Assembly: GCF_003172895.1 (NCBI RefSeq)
Contig: NZ_QGKL01000012.1
Location: 144,101 to 208,100 of the forward strand
DNA from: Leucothrix arctica
Lineage (GTDB): Bacteria > Pseudomonadota > Gammaproteobacteria > Thiotrichales > Thiotrichaceae
Direction: 5' to 3'
Length of the DNA stretch: 64,000 bases
Part shown: piece by piece, positions 8,483-16,768 of the stretch
Numbering within the stretch: position 1 is the stretch's first letter
Layout: every line of letters starts with the position of its first letter
Made by a program: the position numbers and the translations under genes
The notes under the pieces: generated by a model
What the model was told of the DNA's origin: nothing
The model's database searches: none
Seen by the model: the letters and a program-made list of their open reading frames with translations, nothing else

Positions 8483-10663
8483 TTAGTTTAGACGAGAAGG
8501 GATGTTCATCCAATAACCTTGAGCATAATCAATACCCAATGATGTCACCTTCGTTAAAATATCCTCATCACTCACGTACTCAGCGACCGTGCGTATTTTC
8601 ATGGCGCGTGATGCGGAAACGATGGATTGAACAACAATTTCATCAATCTCGTTATTACAAATGTCATGGATAAACGAGCCATCAATTTTTAAGTACTTAA
8701 CGGGTAAGCTCTTTAAATAGCTAAATGAGGAAACACCTGTTCCAAAATCATCCAGCGCAAAACTCACCCCCACTTCGTTTAACTCTTCCATAAATCGAAT
8801 GCACTTCGCAAGGTTGGTAATAGCTGCTGTTTCAGTAATCTCTAAGCATAAAAACTTGGATTCATTGGGGAACTTAGCAATGAGTTGCTGTATTTTTTGA
8901 CGAGTCACATCATCGCTTAAAGAGACGCCAGACAAGTTAACGTTGTAGTGCCCACCTATATTTTTTGTCAAATACCGTAAGGTTTTCTCTAATACAAATA
9001 GGTCTATTTCTCTAACAATGCCCGAGCGCTCTGCCGCTGGCAAAAAAGTATCCGGTGGTATGATGGTATTTTTATGAAATAAACGCAGGAGCACTTCGTG
9101 ATGATTGCCCTGAAATATTGGAGAAATTGAGCGAATGTCCTGCTTAAACAGAACAAGCTGATATTCTTTATCAGTACCTTTCAATGCCTGATTTATATAG
9201 TGAAGATAATTTCGATTGAAGTGATGAATTATCTTATTTTGAGCGTCACACTCATTGCCTATTGATTTGGGCGCTATGGTCACTTGGTTACGACCATTTT
9301 CCTTAGACATTAAGCAGGCTTCATCGGCCCTCATGAAAGCGTCATCCGTATCTATTTCTTTACCGCAACTGTGCGATATACCAAAACTTGCCCCAATAGT
9401 GAAAATATTTTGTTCCCACTTAAACCGAAGGCGGTCAATGCTTTTACAAATATCTTCAGTAATATGTTCAACAAGTTGAGGCTCAATTTTATTAAACAAA
9501 ATAACAAACTCATCGCCACCAAGACGAGCAAGTGAGCCACGGCCATTGATGTCATGCTCAATTAACTGAGTCACACTTTTTAACAGAGCATCACCCGCTT
9601 GATGACCTCCAATATCATTAATGAGTTTAAATCTGTCTAAGTCGATAGAAACGAATGACAAATTGTCATCGTTTTCTCGGCTAGTAATATATTGTGCTAA
9701 GCGTTCTCCAAAACCATGACGATTTAAGCAGCCAGTTAGGGCATCATGTTTTACTTGGATTTGCAGCTTTTGCTCAAGCCTATAACTATCTGTCACATCG
9801 TGAAACGTCGAGACGTAATATTTTTCGTCGGATGGGTCAGAGTACTTCTCATCAAACATACCCTTCACTCTCAGGCGAACATATAGCTCTTGATTGTCTT
9901 GCGTTATTAATTTCACAGGACGTGGAGTAGACCATTCACCCTTGTTGATGACACTTTTCCCAATAGTTCGGGTCATGTCTTTATTTCCATCCAGATCATA
10001 AACGCGTAGATATTTGGTAAAATGTGTATTGACCATGGTGGCTTTATCGGCACCAAATAGTTTGTGTGCTGCATGGTTGGAAAAAGTAATTAAACCACTT
10101 TTGTCCAGTACCATCACGCTATCTTCTATAGAACGTAAGATCTGCTCTAGCTTTAATTTTTCAGTGCGTAAGTTAGTCGAAATGTTGTGAATTTCAGCGC
10201 GTTGTTGTTTGTTAACTATGTGTTGTTTACGACCGGAATAGGTCTTAGACATTCTAATGATGACTGGCGTTAGGGCGGGAATTACCTTCTCATTTAAAAA
10301 CGTTTCTGGTCGTTCAAGCACCATGAAACCAATGTTATTTAATGAAAAACAATACCAGTATTTATTACTTACTTTTCTGAGCTCTAAGTATTTAGATTCA
10401 CGTGGGCTCTCTACACCAATGTAGTGAGTGATATAAGTAGCACCCATTTCATAGTGTTTGTCTGGGTAATAGGTGCGAGAGCGTGTCTGTGTATCCGTTT
10501 TTAAATTTCTTTTTTGATCAATGTGAACAGCCGTTAGGTCAAGCGATTCAATAAGCAATCTTGAAAAATCACGCAGCATTTTCTCAGGGTCGGATGTGAC
10601 CCCCATCGACATCATTAGTTGATGTTGAAGTAAAATTAAGTCATGTGATGAAAGTTTATTCAT
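8483..10663 (-). CDS. PAS-GGDEF-EAL cyclic-di-GMP signalling protein
   Basis: A 726-residue cytosolic protein with no membrane helix. The N-terminal about 150 residues are an unassigned sensory region, followed by a helical linker, a PAS domain (about 172-292), a GGDEF domain (about 300-460) with intact GGDEF at 382-386, and an EAL domain (about 480-726). The EAL signature reads EVLLR, with the catalytic Glu kept, and the DDFGTG and EITE motifs are present, so phosphodiesterase activity is plausible. No RxxD inhibitory site is seen upstream of GGDEF. Both making and breaking c-di-GMP are possible; which dominates is unknown. It stands alone, with a different layout from the haem-linked GGDEF-EAL protein at 41.3 kb. 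Confidence 0.93.
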   Translation of the reverse strand: MNKLSSHDLILLQHQLMMSMGVTSDPEKMLRDFSRLLIESLDLTAVHIDQKRNLKTDTQTRSRTYYPDKHYEMGATYITHYIGVESPRESKYLELRKVSNKYWYCFSLNNIGFMVLERPETFLNEKVIPALTPVIIRMSKTYSGRKQHIVNKQQRAEIHNISTNLRTEKLKLEQILRSIEDSVMVLDKSGLITFSNHAAHKLFGADKATMVNTHFTKYLRVYDLDGNKDMTRTIGKSVINKGEWSTPRPVKLITQDNQELYVRLRVKGMFDEKYSDPSDEKYYVSTFHDVTDSYRLEQKLQIQVKHDALTGCLNRHGFGERLAQYITSRENDDNLSFVSIDLDRFKLINDIGGHQAGDALLKSVTQLIEHDINGRGSLARLGGDEFVILFNKIEPQLVEHITEDICKSIDRLRFKWEQNIFTIGASFGISHSCGKEIDTDDAFMRADEACLMSKENGRNQVTIAPKSIGNECDAQNKIIHHFNRNYLHYINQALKGTDKEYQLVLFKQDIRSISPIFQGNHHEVLLRLFHKNTIIPPDTFLPAAERSGIVREIDLFVLEKTLRYLTKNIGGHYNVNLSGVSLSDDVTRQKIQQLIAKFPNESKFLCLEITETAAITNLAKCIRFMEELNEVGVSFALDDFGTGVSSFSYLKSLPVKYLKIDGSFIHDICNNEIDEIVVQSIVSASRAMKIRTVAEYVSDEDILTKVTSLGIDYAQGYWMNIPSRLN

Positions 10664-11117
10664 TGCAGTTATTGATGCCTTAAGTACGATGCTGACTCAT
10701 GGTTTTAAGATAAATACCCATACATTCCTAATATTTGCCGCTGCTATTATCAATAAAGTTATATGAATCAGAACTTAAGTGAGACTAACGGCTAATACTT
10801 CAAGCCATCTTTAGTGGCTAGTTTATTAGTTATCTGAGTGACAACTAAGCCGCTAGTCAATTTCGGTAGCAGTTTTGGTCTTATGCCTAGACAGTCTGTC
10901 AGCCCAGACAGTAGTACGGAGACGTATATATTCTTATTTTCTATGTGTTTTTTAGTATAATTGCGGCTCATGATATCATTAAAGTGTGAAAAGTGCTCTT
11001 TAAGTATTTTATGTTGAATTAAAATCAATAAAAACCGTCTTATTTTTATTTTAAAATAAATAGGCTTAGTTTGATGTTACAGGGGTAATGAGGAGATTTA
11101 GTTGGCCAAAAGAATAA
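10664..11117. other. Intergenic stretch without a supportable gene
   Basis: About 450 bases between two minus-strand genes, A/T-rich. A 78-codon minus-strand frame (10792-11028) has no recognisable motif, a low-complexity start and no clear ribosome binding site. The part nearest 10664 presumably holds the promoter of the PAS-GGDEF-EAL gene. I see no RNA gene or repeat family here. Confidence 0.4.
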
Positions 11118-12851
11118 TTACTGAATTTTAAGACACAATAAAATGACCACAACAAACAGCGCTAACGACAATACCTTCCAAAATAATAGCGGATTTCTTT
11201 CTATTAACGGTCGCTTATGTTTCTCCATAAACGCACTGTTAGGGTGGCGCAAGTCATACATAAACTCAGACAGCTCGCCATAACGTCGCTCCGGGTCAGG
11301 GTGAGTTGCTTTTCTTAATGTGCCATCTAGCCAAGCGGGTATCTCACGCTTTTGGTCCAGTACGGAGTTATAGGTTAGGTTTCTCTGAGCTAATTTAGTA
11401 CGTGCTTTTGCTACTTCTGTTCCATAGGGCAAACGCCCTGAAAGCATTTGATACGTAATGACACCCAGTGAATACAAGTCAGAGCGTCGTGTACCAAACT
11501 CACCTAAAAAGTACTCTGGCGCGGTAAACGAGGCAGTACCCAACATCGCATGTTCCGTTAGGGGTGAGTCCATTTCGGCAATGCCAGCGACATAAGTCGA
11601 ACCAAAGTCGATTAACTTCACCGTGCCACTTTGGTCGATCATAATGTTATTGGGTCGAAGGTCTTGGTGTAGCATTTCCTGACGGTGAAAGCACTGCAAG
11701 CCCGCTGCAATCTGTTCCACAATATTGCGGACCGTTTCAAGGTCGGGTGTTGGTTCATCGATCATGCGTTGAGCGAGGGTTTGACCTTCAACAAACTCGG
11801 TCACGCAGTATAAATAATTACGTTTTCGTGTCTGGAGCGGTGCTTTTAAAATATTGACGCTATCCAGACGATTAGCAATCCATTCTTCCATCAGGAAGCG
11901 TTCGAGGTAGGCTGCGTCAGTGCGAAGTTCAACTGACGGTACTTTCAATGCGACTTGCTCACTGGTATCCACGTCTTTCGCCAGCACCACATGACTGCGG
12001 CTACTGCGATAAATATCCCGAATAATTTCATAACCATCAATGGTCATGCGTGGTTTTAACTCAGGCAGAAAAGGCAGAGTAGTGAGGTCATTATAAATCT
12101 CATCAGCCTGCTTACTTGGAAGTTGATCTATTTTAACTAACTGTGCCGTGAGGTTATCCTGACTGCCTTTAGCCAAGGCCATGTCAGTAATCGCCTGTGC
12201 CGCACGGTTTAGGTCACTGTATTGTTCAATGAGTTGAATCAGTTGCTGGTCATTGACGTGCTCAAATATGCCGTCAGTGATCAGTAAAAATATATCGTCT
12301 TGTTGTAATGGCACCGCTTGGTAATCGATTTCGAGTTGTTGTTTGATGCCGAGTGCACGACTGAGGTAGCTAGAGTCTTTGGAGTCACGAGACGCCCAAA
12401 CACGATGCTCTCGGGTTAAACACTCTAGATTACCCGCAGATAAGTGATAGATGCGTGCGTCACCAATATGAAAAATATGCGCAGTCGCTGATTTAATGAT
12501 AAGGCCGCTGAAGGTACACACATAGCCTTTGTCTTTATTGTATCGGTGTTCACCGCGCTGGCTTTGTGCGTATAGCCAAGAATTAATGGAGAGTAAAACG
12601 CGTTGTGCGGAGGTCTTAACGGACCATGCATCTGAGGTGCAGTAATAGTCACTAAGAAAGCTTTTGATTGCGGTTTCACTGGCGACTTGACTGACATCGC
12701 TACTGCTAATGCCATCGGCAAGTGCAACAGCGATACCCTTGCTGGATAGGGCGGGTTCCTTGGGTGTAAATGCACCGTGGAAGTCTTGATTAATGTCTTT
12801 AAGGCCTGCTTGAGAGTGCTGACCTAAACTAATACGGAGTGAACTGGACAT
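11118..12851 (-). CDS. PP2C phosphatase-Ser/Thr protein kinase fusion, membrane anchored
   Basis: A 577-residue bifunctional signalling protein. The N-terminal PP2C-type phosphatase spans about residues 5-240 (metal ligands in NQD near residue 23 and LADGIS near 45; HIGDARIYHL; ITDGIFEH; SQDNLTAQLV). The Hanks-type kinase spans about 260-540 (VALK lysine, catalytic HQDLRPNN, DFGST, APE-like APEYFLGE, SDLYSLGVITYQML). A C-terminal membrane helix occupies about 553-575. The glycine-rich loop is poorly conserved (no GxGxxG) and HRD reads HQD, but catalytic Asp, Asn and Lys are kept. Fusions of this kind sit next to nitrate/nitrite assimilation genes in pseudomonads and others. Here it follows the FNT transporter by 59 bases and probably shares its sigma-54 promoter. 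The substrate is unknown. Confidence 0.93.
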   Translation of the reverse strand: MSSSLRISLGQHSQAGLKDINQDFHGAFTPKEPALSSKGIAVALADGISSSDVSQVASETAIKSFLSDYYCTSDAWSVKTSAQRVLLSINSWLYAQSQRGEHRYNKDKGYVCTFSGLIIKSATAHIFHIGDARIYHLSAGNLECLTREHRVWASRDSKDSSYLSRALGIKQQLEIDYQAVPLQQDDIFLLITDGIFEHVNDQQLIQLIEQYSDLNRAAQAITDMALAKGSQDNLTAQLVKIDQLPSKQADEIYNDLTTLPFLPELKPRMTIDGYEIIRDIYRSSRSHVVLAKDVDTSEQVALKVPSVELRTDAAYLERFLMEEWIANRLDSVNILKAPLQTRKRNYLYCVTEFVEGQTLAQRMIDEPTPDLETVRNIVEQIAAGLQCFHRQEMLHQDLRPNNIMIDQSGTVKLIDFGSTYVAGIAEMDSPLTEHAMLGTASFTAPEYFLGEFGTRRSDLYSLGVITYQMLSGRLPYGTEVAKARTKLAQRNLTYNSVLDQKREIPAWLDGTLRKATHPDPERRYGELSEFMYDLRHPNSAFMEKHKRPLIERNPLLFWKVLSLALFVVVILLCLKIQ

Positions 12852-12910
12852 CTTATGGAGTCTCCAAACATTATTAAGAATGGAGACTCCATTCGAAGAG
12901 TGACTAAGTG

Positions 12911-13723
12911 TTAGACAATCTTGCGGTTAGCGCTAGTACGTACGTGTGTATAGTATAGCGGTAAACCAACGAGTAATAGTCCACCAGCTAAGTTACCTAG
13001 TACTGTTGGGATCTCGTTCCAAACTAGGTAGTCATATACAGTGAAGTCACCACCCATGATCATCGAGAATGGGAATAGGAACATGTTTACAATTGAATGC
13101 TCGAAGCCCATGTAGAAGAACAGCATAACAGGCATCCACATTGCAGCCATTTTACCGGTTGCTGAGGTAGAGATCATCGCACCAACAACACCCATTGATA
13201 CCATCCAGTTACATAACATACCGCGGAAGAAAATCGTGATCCAACCGCCTAAGCCTTGTTCTTGATAACCAACAGTACGAGACTCACCAATAGTGGCAAC
13301 TTTAAGTGCGATAGCGCCACCGTCAGTGTTGTAACCGTAAGTCAGAACGAAAGACATTAAGAATGCAGTTGTTAATGCACCTGCAAAGTTACCTACAAAA
13401 ACAAGACCCCAATTACGCATCACTTCTTTAAACGTAACGCCTGGACGCTTATCGAGTAGAGCTAGTGGTACTAGTGTGAATACACCCGTTAGCAGGTCAA
13501 ACTTCATCAGGTAAAGCATGATAAACCCAACAGGGAATAACACGGCACCAAGAAGACCAGAGCCAGTTTGAGTTGCAATTGTAATAGCAAATATTGCTGC
13601 AAGTCCTAGGATTGCACCGGCCATGTAGGCACGAATGATTGTATCTTTTGCAGACATGAAGATTTTTGATTCGCCGGTATCGACCATTTTAGTAACGAAT
13701 TCAGAAGGTTCTATATAAGCCAT
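12911..13723 (-). CDS. Formate/nitrite transporter (FocA/NirC family)
   Basis: A 270-residue inner-membrane channel with six helices. FNT signatures are visible: the AYMAGAILGLAAIFAI segment, the FVGNFAGALTTAFLM segment, the FFRGMLCNWMVSMGVVGAM segment with its conserved CNW, and FEHSIVNMFLFP. The fusion kinase downstream and the nitrogen-type (sigma-54) promoter make nitrite uptake for assimilation the more likely role than formate transport; this is inference. The sequence is full-length. A 59-base gap leads to the PP2C-kinase gene, consistent with an operon. Confidence 0.92.
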   Translation of the reverse strand: MAYIEPSEFVTKMVDTGESKIFMSAKDTIIRAYMAGAILGLAAIFAITIATQTGSGLLGAVLFPVGFIMLYLMKFDLLTGVFTLVPLALLDKRPGVTFKEVMRNWGLVFVGNFAGALTTAFLMSFVLTYGYNTDGGAIALKVATIGESRTVGYQEQGLGGWITIFFRGMLCNWMVSMGVVGAMISTSATGKMAAMWMPVMLFFYMGFEHSIVNMFLFPFSMIMGGDFTVYDYLVWNEIPTVLGNLAGGLLLVGLPLYYTHVRTSANRKIV

Positions 13724-13758
13724 TTATAATTTTCCTGGATTGGGTAAAATTATTTAAT

Positions 13759-13775
13759 GGCAAGTTGCGTGCCAA
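13759..13775 (-). promoter_or_regulatory. Sigma-54 (-24/-12) promoter for the FNT operon
   Basis: On the minus strand TTGGCACG-CAAC-TTGCC matches the sigma-54 consensus, with GG (13773-13772) and GC (13761-13760) separated by exactly 10 bases. The predicted transcript would start near 13748, about 25 bases before the FNT start codon at 13723. Confidence 0.8.
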
Positions 13776-13884
13776 AGTTTTAGTTATTCATTCCTTTTTC
13801 GTGAATGTTAAGTTTCTATATAGCTAGTAAGAATTATCTGCTTAATTAATAAACTAAATCGTTTGTGACTTTAATTAACACTTT

Positions 13885-13919
13885 TGCACCAAATTACCTT
13901 CTTTATTCCACTATGGTGC
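13885..13919. promoter_or_regulatory. NtrC-like half-sites upstream of the sigma-54 promoter
   Basis: TGCACCAA (13885-13892) matches the left arm and ATGGTGC (13913-13919) the right arm of the NtrC consensus, but each is an imperfect site with a poor partner arm. They lie about 110-150 bases upstream of the -24 element, the usual position of enhancer sites for a sigma-54 activator. Confidence 0.4.
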
Positions 13920-14030
13920 GGCTTTCATACTCCAAATAGAGAGCTAAACTAATATATTACAAATATTGCGCCATCTAGGTGACTTGGTTACTCTAAACGC
14001 TTACAGCCAAATAGGCTGAACATAGGGGGA

Positions 14031-15872
14031 ATGATGCGCATACTACACTTCTTTGAGAATCTAGTAGATCCATACATAGACTACTCAGCAAACGACACCC
14101 CACCCAATAAAATAGGGCCATTCCTCTGGGCGCTGTTTTACCCGTTCCGCAAACTCATCGCGTTAAACGCAGTCACCTCGTTTGCGACGGCTGGTGCAGA
14201 AGTCTTTTTAATCTTCTATCTCGGGCACTTAGTGGATGTCATGTCCAAAACATCCCCGAGTGAGTTTTGGGCAAACAACAGTGTAGAGCTGATATTAGTT
14301 CTCGTTTTCATACTGATTATCAGACCCCTGATACAAACACTCGATACCGCGCTCATCAAAAACGGTATACAACCCAACTTGGCCGCACTGGGGCGTTGGC
14401 GCTCACACCGTCACGTACTGCGTCAACCTGTCGGCTGGTTTGAGTCTGACTTTGCAGGACGTATTGCAAGTCGTGTTATACAAATGCCGGCCGCTGCGGG
14501 TGATTTATCTTTTCAAATGATGAATGCGCTGACCTTTACCGTCGCCTATATGATTGGTGCAGGTATCCTGCTGGCCAATGCGCATCCGATGCTACTGATT
14601 CCGCTCGGCATTTGGATGGTGCTTTATGTGATATTGCTACGTTGGTCGTTGAAGCGTATTCGACCTGCTGCACGTGCTAGCTCTGCGGCACGAAGTCGCA
14701 CACTGGGTTTCGTGGTTGATAGCTACTCCAATATTAATTCAGTAAAACTGTTCTCGCACTCAGACCGAGAGACAGAGTCAGCCGTAGAGATCTTTGAAAG
14801 TCACCGTCAAACCTATATGAAAGAGAACCGAATCGTGACCGTCATGGACTCGGGTTTGGTATTACTCAATGGTATTTTAATTGTCAGCGTCGTGGGTTGG
14901 GCGTTATTTATGTGGACGAACGAAACAGCTACGGTCGGTGTGGTTGCTTCTGCAGGTGCGTTGGCGTTACGAATCAACTCAATGACGGGGTGGATATTGT
15001 CAGCATTATCGTCATTTTTCCGTTCACTGGGTGTTATTTCTGAAGGTATGGAAACTGTTGCACAACCAATCGGGATGAAGGATGCGGATGATGCGGCTGA
15101 CTTGGAAATAGAAACAGGTGGCATCGAAATAACTGACGTATCGCACCATTACGGGCGTGACAGCGGTGGTTTGAAAGACATCTCTATATCCATAAAACCC
15201 GGTGAAAAGATCGGTTTAGTTGGTCGATCCGGTGCTGGAAAGTCGACGTTGGTTAAAACATTGCTGCGCCTATTTGATCCTGAGCAGGGGCAAATTTCCA
15301 TTGATGGCAGTGATATCTCGTCTGTGACGCAGGACAGTTTACGCGCACGTATTGGTATGGTTCAGCAGGAAAGTATGCTGCTGCATCGTTCTATTAGAGA
15401 CAACATTCTTTATGGTCGTCCTGACGCAACTGAGGAAGACATGATCGAAGCGGCGCGCAAAGCCAAGGCGCATGACTTTATTCTTGATCTTGAAGATAAC
15501 GTTGGCAACAGGGGTTATGACGCGCAAGTGGGCGAGCGTGGAGTGAAGTTATCCGGTGGTCAACGACAACGTGTTGCACTGGCGCGAGTGATATTGAAAG
15601 ACGCACCGATCTTGATAATGGATGAGGCGACCAGCGCCCTAGACAGCGAAGTTGAAGCGCAAATACAGGCGACGTTGAATGAAATGATGAAAGGTAAGAC
15701 GGTGGTGGCGATTGCTCATCGTTTGTCTACTATCTCTGAAATGGATCGTATATTGGTGATGGACCAAGGGGAGATTGTTGAGGAAGGGTCGCATGAGGAG
15801 TTGCTGGAAAAGGATGCCTTGTATGCGAGTTTTTGGAAGCGGCAGTCGGGTGGGTTTATTAGTGAAGATTAA
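14031..15872 (+). CDS. ABC exporter, fused membrane and ATPase domains
   Basis: A 613-residue type I (ABCB-like) half-transporter. Six membrane helices lie in residues about 30-330 and the nucleotide-binding domain in about 350-600, with Walker A GRSGAGKST, the Q-loop region VQQESMLLHRSIRDNI, signature LSGGQRQR, Walker B ILIMDEATSALD and the H-loop IAHRLSTI. It would act as a homodimer or pair with the second exporter at 16.8 kb. The two genes flank rsuA and are on the same strand, but they are too alike in domain layout to tell whether they are partners. The substrate is unknown (lipid, drug or peptide are all possible). Confidence 0.93.
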   Translation: MMRILHFFENLVDPYIDYSANDTPPNKIGPFLWALFYPFRKLIALNAVTSFATAGAEVFLIFYLGHLVDVMSKTSPSEFWANNSVELILVLVFILIIRPLIQTLDTALIKNGIQPNLAALGRWRSHRHVLRQPVGWFESDFAGRIASRVIQMPAAAGDLSFQMMNALTFTVAYMIGAGILLANAHPMLLIPLGIWMVLYVILLRWSLKRIRPAARASSAARSRTLGFVVDSYSNINSVKLFSHSDRETESAVEIFESHRQTYMKENRIVTVMDSGLVLLNGILIVSVVGWALFMWTNETATVGVVASAGALALRINSMTGWILSALSSFFRSLGVISEGMETVAQPIGMKDADDAADLEIETGGIEITDVSHHYGRDSGGLKDISISIKPGEKIGLVGRSGAGKSTLVKTLLRLFDPEQGQISIDGSDISSVTQDSLRARIGMVQQESMLLHRSIRDNILYGRPDATEEDMIEAARKAKAHDFILDLEDNVGNRGYDAQVGERGVKLSGGQRQRVALARVILKDAPILIMDEATSALDSEVEAQIQATLNEMMKGKTVVAIAHRLSTISEMDRILVMDQGEIVEEGSHEELLEKDALYASFWKRQSGGFISED

Positions 15873-16025
15873 TTTGAGAGTCTAGAGTAGTGGAGTTTAT
15901 GGCTGATTGCTGGAGACTTAATTAAGTCCCTAGCGACTCAGTGATATTATGGATAGCTATTTAACGAATACCATGGGTGTTAACGCAGGGGATGAATGTG
16001 ATGTACTTTTTAAGAAGTCTCGATA

Positions 16026-16715
16026 ATGCGTCTTGATAAATTCATTTGTAAAAGCACCGAGCTAAGCAAAGCCGAAGCACAGTTACGCATCAGCTCTGGA
16101 GACGTGAGCGTCAATGGTGAAATCACTACAAATGAAGCCATGCAAGTTCACGAAAACAACACGATACTGTTAAACGGAACTAAGCTGAAAGCGCGAGCCT
16201 TTCGTTATGTACTCATGCACAAACCCGCTGGCACAATCTGTTCAAATATCGACGAAGTGTATCCCTCATTGTTTAACCACTTAGACATAGATAACGTCTC
16301 AGAGCTTCATATTGCAGGCCGTTTAGACGCAGATACAACAGGTATGGTGTTAATTACGGATGATGGACGTTGGTCATATAACATCACCGTACCTACCAAA
16401 GCATGCCGCAAAGTGTACCGTGTGGGGTTGTCCAAACCGATTGCCGATGGTGTTGTTGATAGGTTTAAACAAGGCGTACAATTACAAGGTGAACAGCACT
16501 TAACGCGACCTGCTGACTTAGAAATAGTGAGCCCCAAAGAAGTACTTTTAACGATCACGGAAGGCAAGTTTCATCAGGTTAAACGTATGTTTGCTGCGGT
16601 AGGTAATCGCGTCAATACACTTCATCGTGAAGCAATCGGTGACGTATCTCTTGACCTTAAAGTAGGTGAATGGCGCTATTTAACGCATGATGAAGTACAG
16701 TCTTTCACTCAATAA
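16026..16715 (+). CDS. rsuA: 16S rRNA pseudouridine(516) synthase
   Basis: A 229-residue pseudouridine synthase of the RsuA/RluB/E/F family. The N-terminal S4 RNA-binding domain (MRLDKFI start, residues 1-60) precedes the catalytic domain with HKPAGTICSN and the catalytic Asp in AGRLDADTTGMVL, followed by TDDGRWSYNI and KFHQVKRMFAAVGN. The MRLDKFI start and the DDG(R/Q)WSxxI segment match RsuA better than RluE/F, so isomerisation of U516 in 16S rRNA is the likely reaction. Its 54-base gap to the following ABC gene allows co-transcription. Confidence 0.85.
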   Translation: MRLDKFICKSTELSKAEAQLRISSGDVSVNGEITTNEAMQVHENNTILLNGTKLKARAFRYVLMHKPAGTICSNIDEVYPSLFNHLDIDNVSELHIAGRLDADTTGMVLITDDGRWSYNITVPTKACRKVYRVGLSKPIADGVVDRFKQGVQLQGEQHLTRPADLEIVSPKEVLLTITEGKFHQVKRMFAAVGNRVNTLHREAIGDVSLDLKVGEWRYLTHDEVQSFTQ

Positions 16716-16768
16716 ATGCCGCAAAATACAGACCAATCAACTCTCTAATAACCCTGTAGATATCAATT

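Larger units (their letters stand above)
13724..14030. other. Divergent intergenic region FNT / ABC exporter
   Basis: About 300 bases between divergent genes. The FNT side holds the sigma-54 promoter and the possible activator sites described separately. A clear promoter for the ABC exporter is not seen, though its ATG has a GGGGGA ribosome binding site. Confidence 0.5.

Noticed and set aside
10792..11028. 78-codon minus-strand open frame before the PP2C-kinase stop
   Set aside because: No motif, no clear ribosome binding site, low-complexity start; likely chance in A/T-rich DNA.
13885..13919. A single consensus NtrC site
   Set aside because: The two arms are 21 bases apart instead of 3, so it cannot be one site; only separate half-site-like elements are claimed.
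15915..15928. GACTTAATTAAGTC perfect palindrome after the first ABC gene
   Set aside because: No loop and no T-tract, so it is not a terminator; probably chance in A/T-rich DNA.
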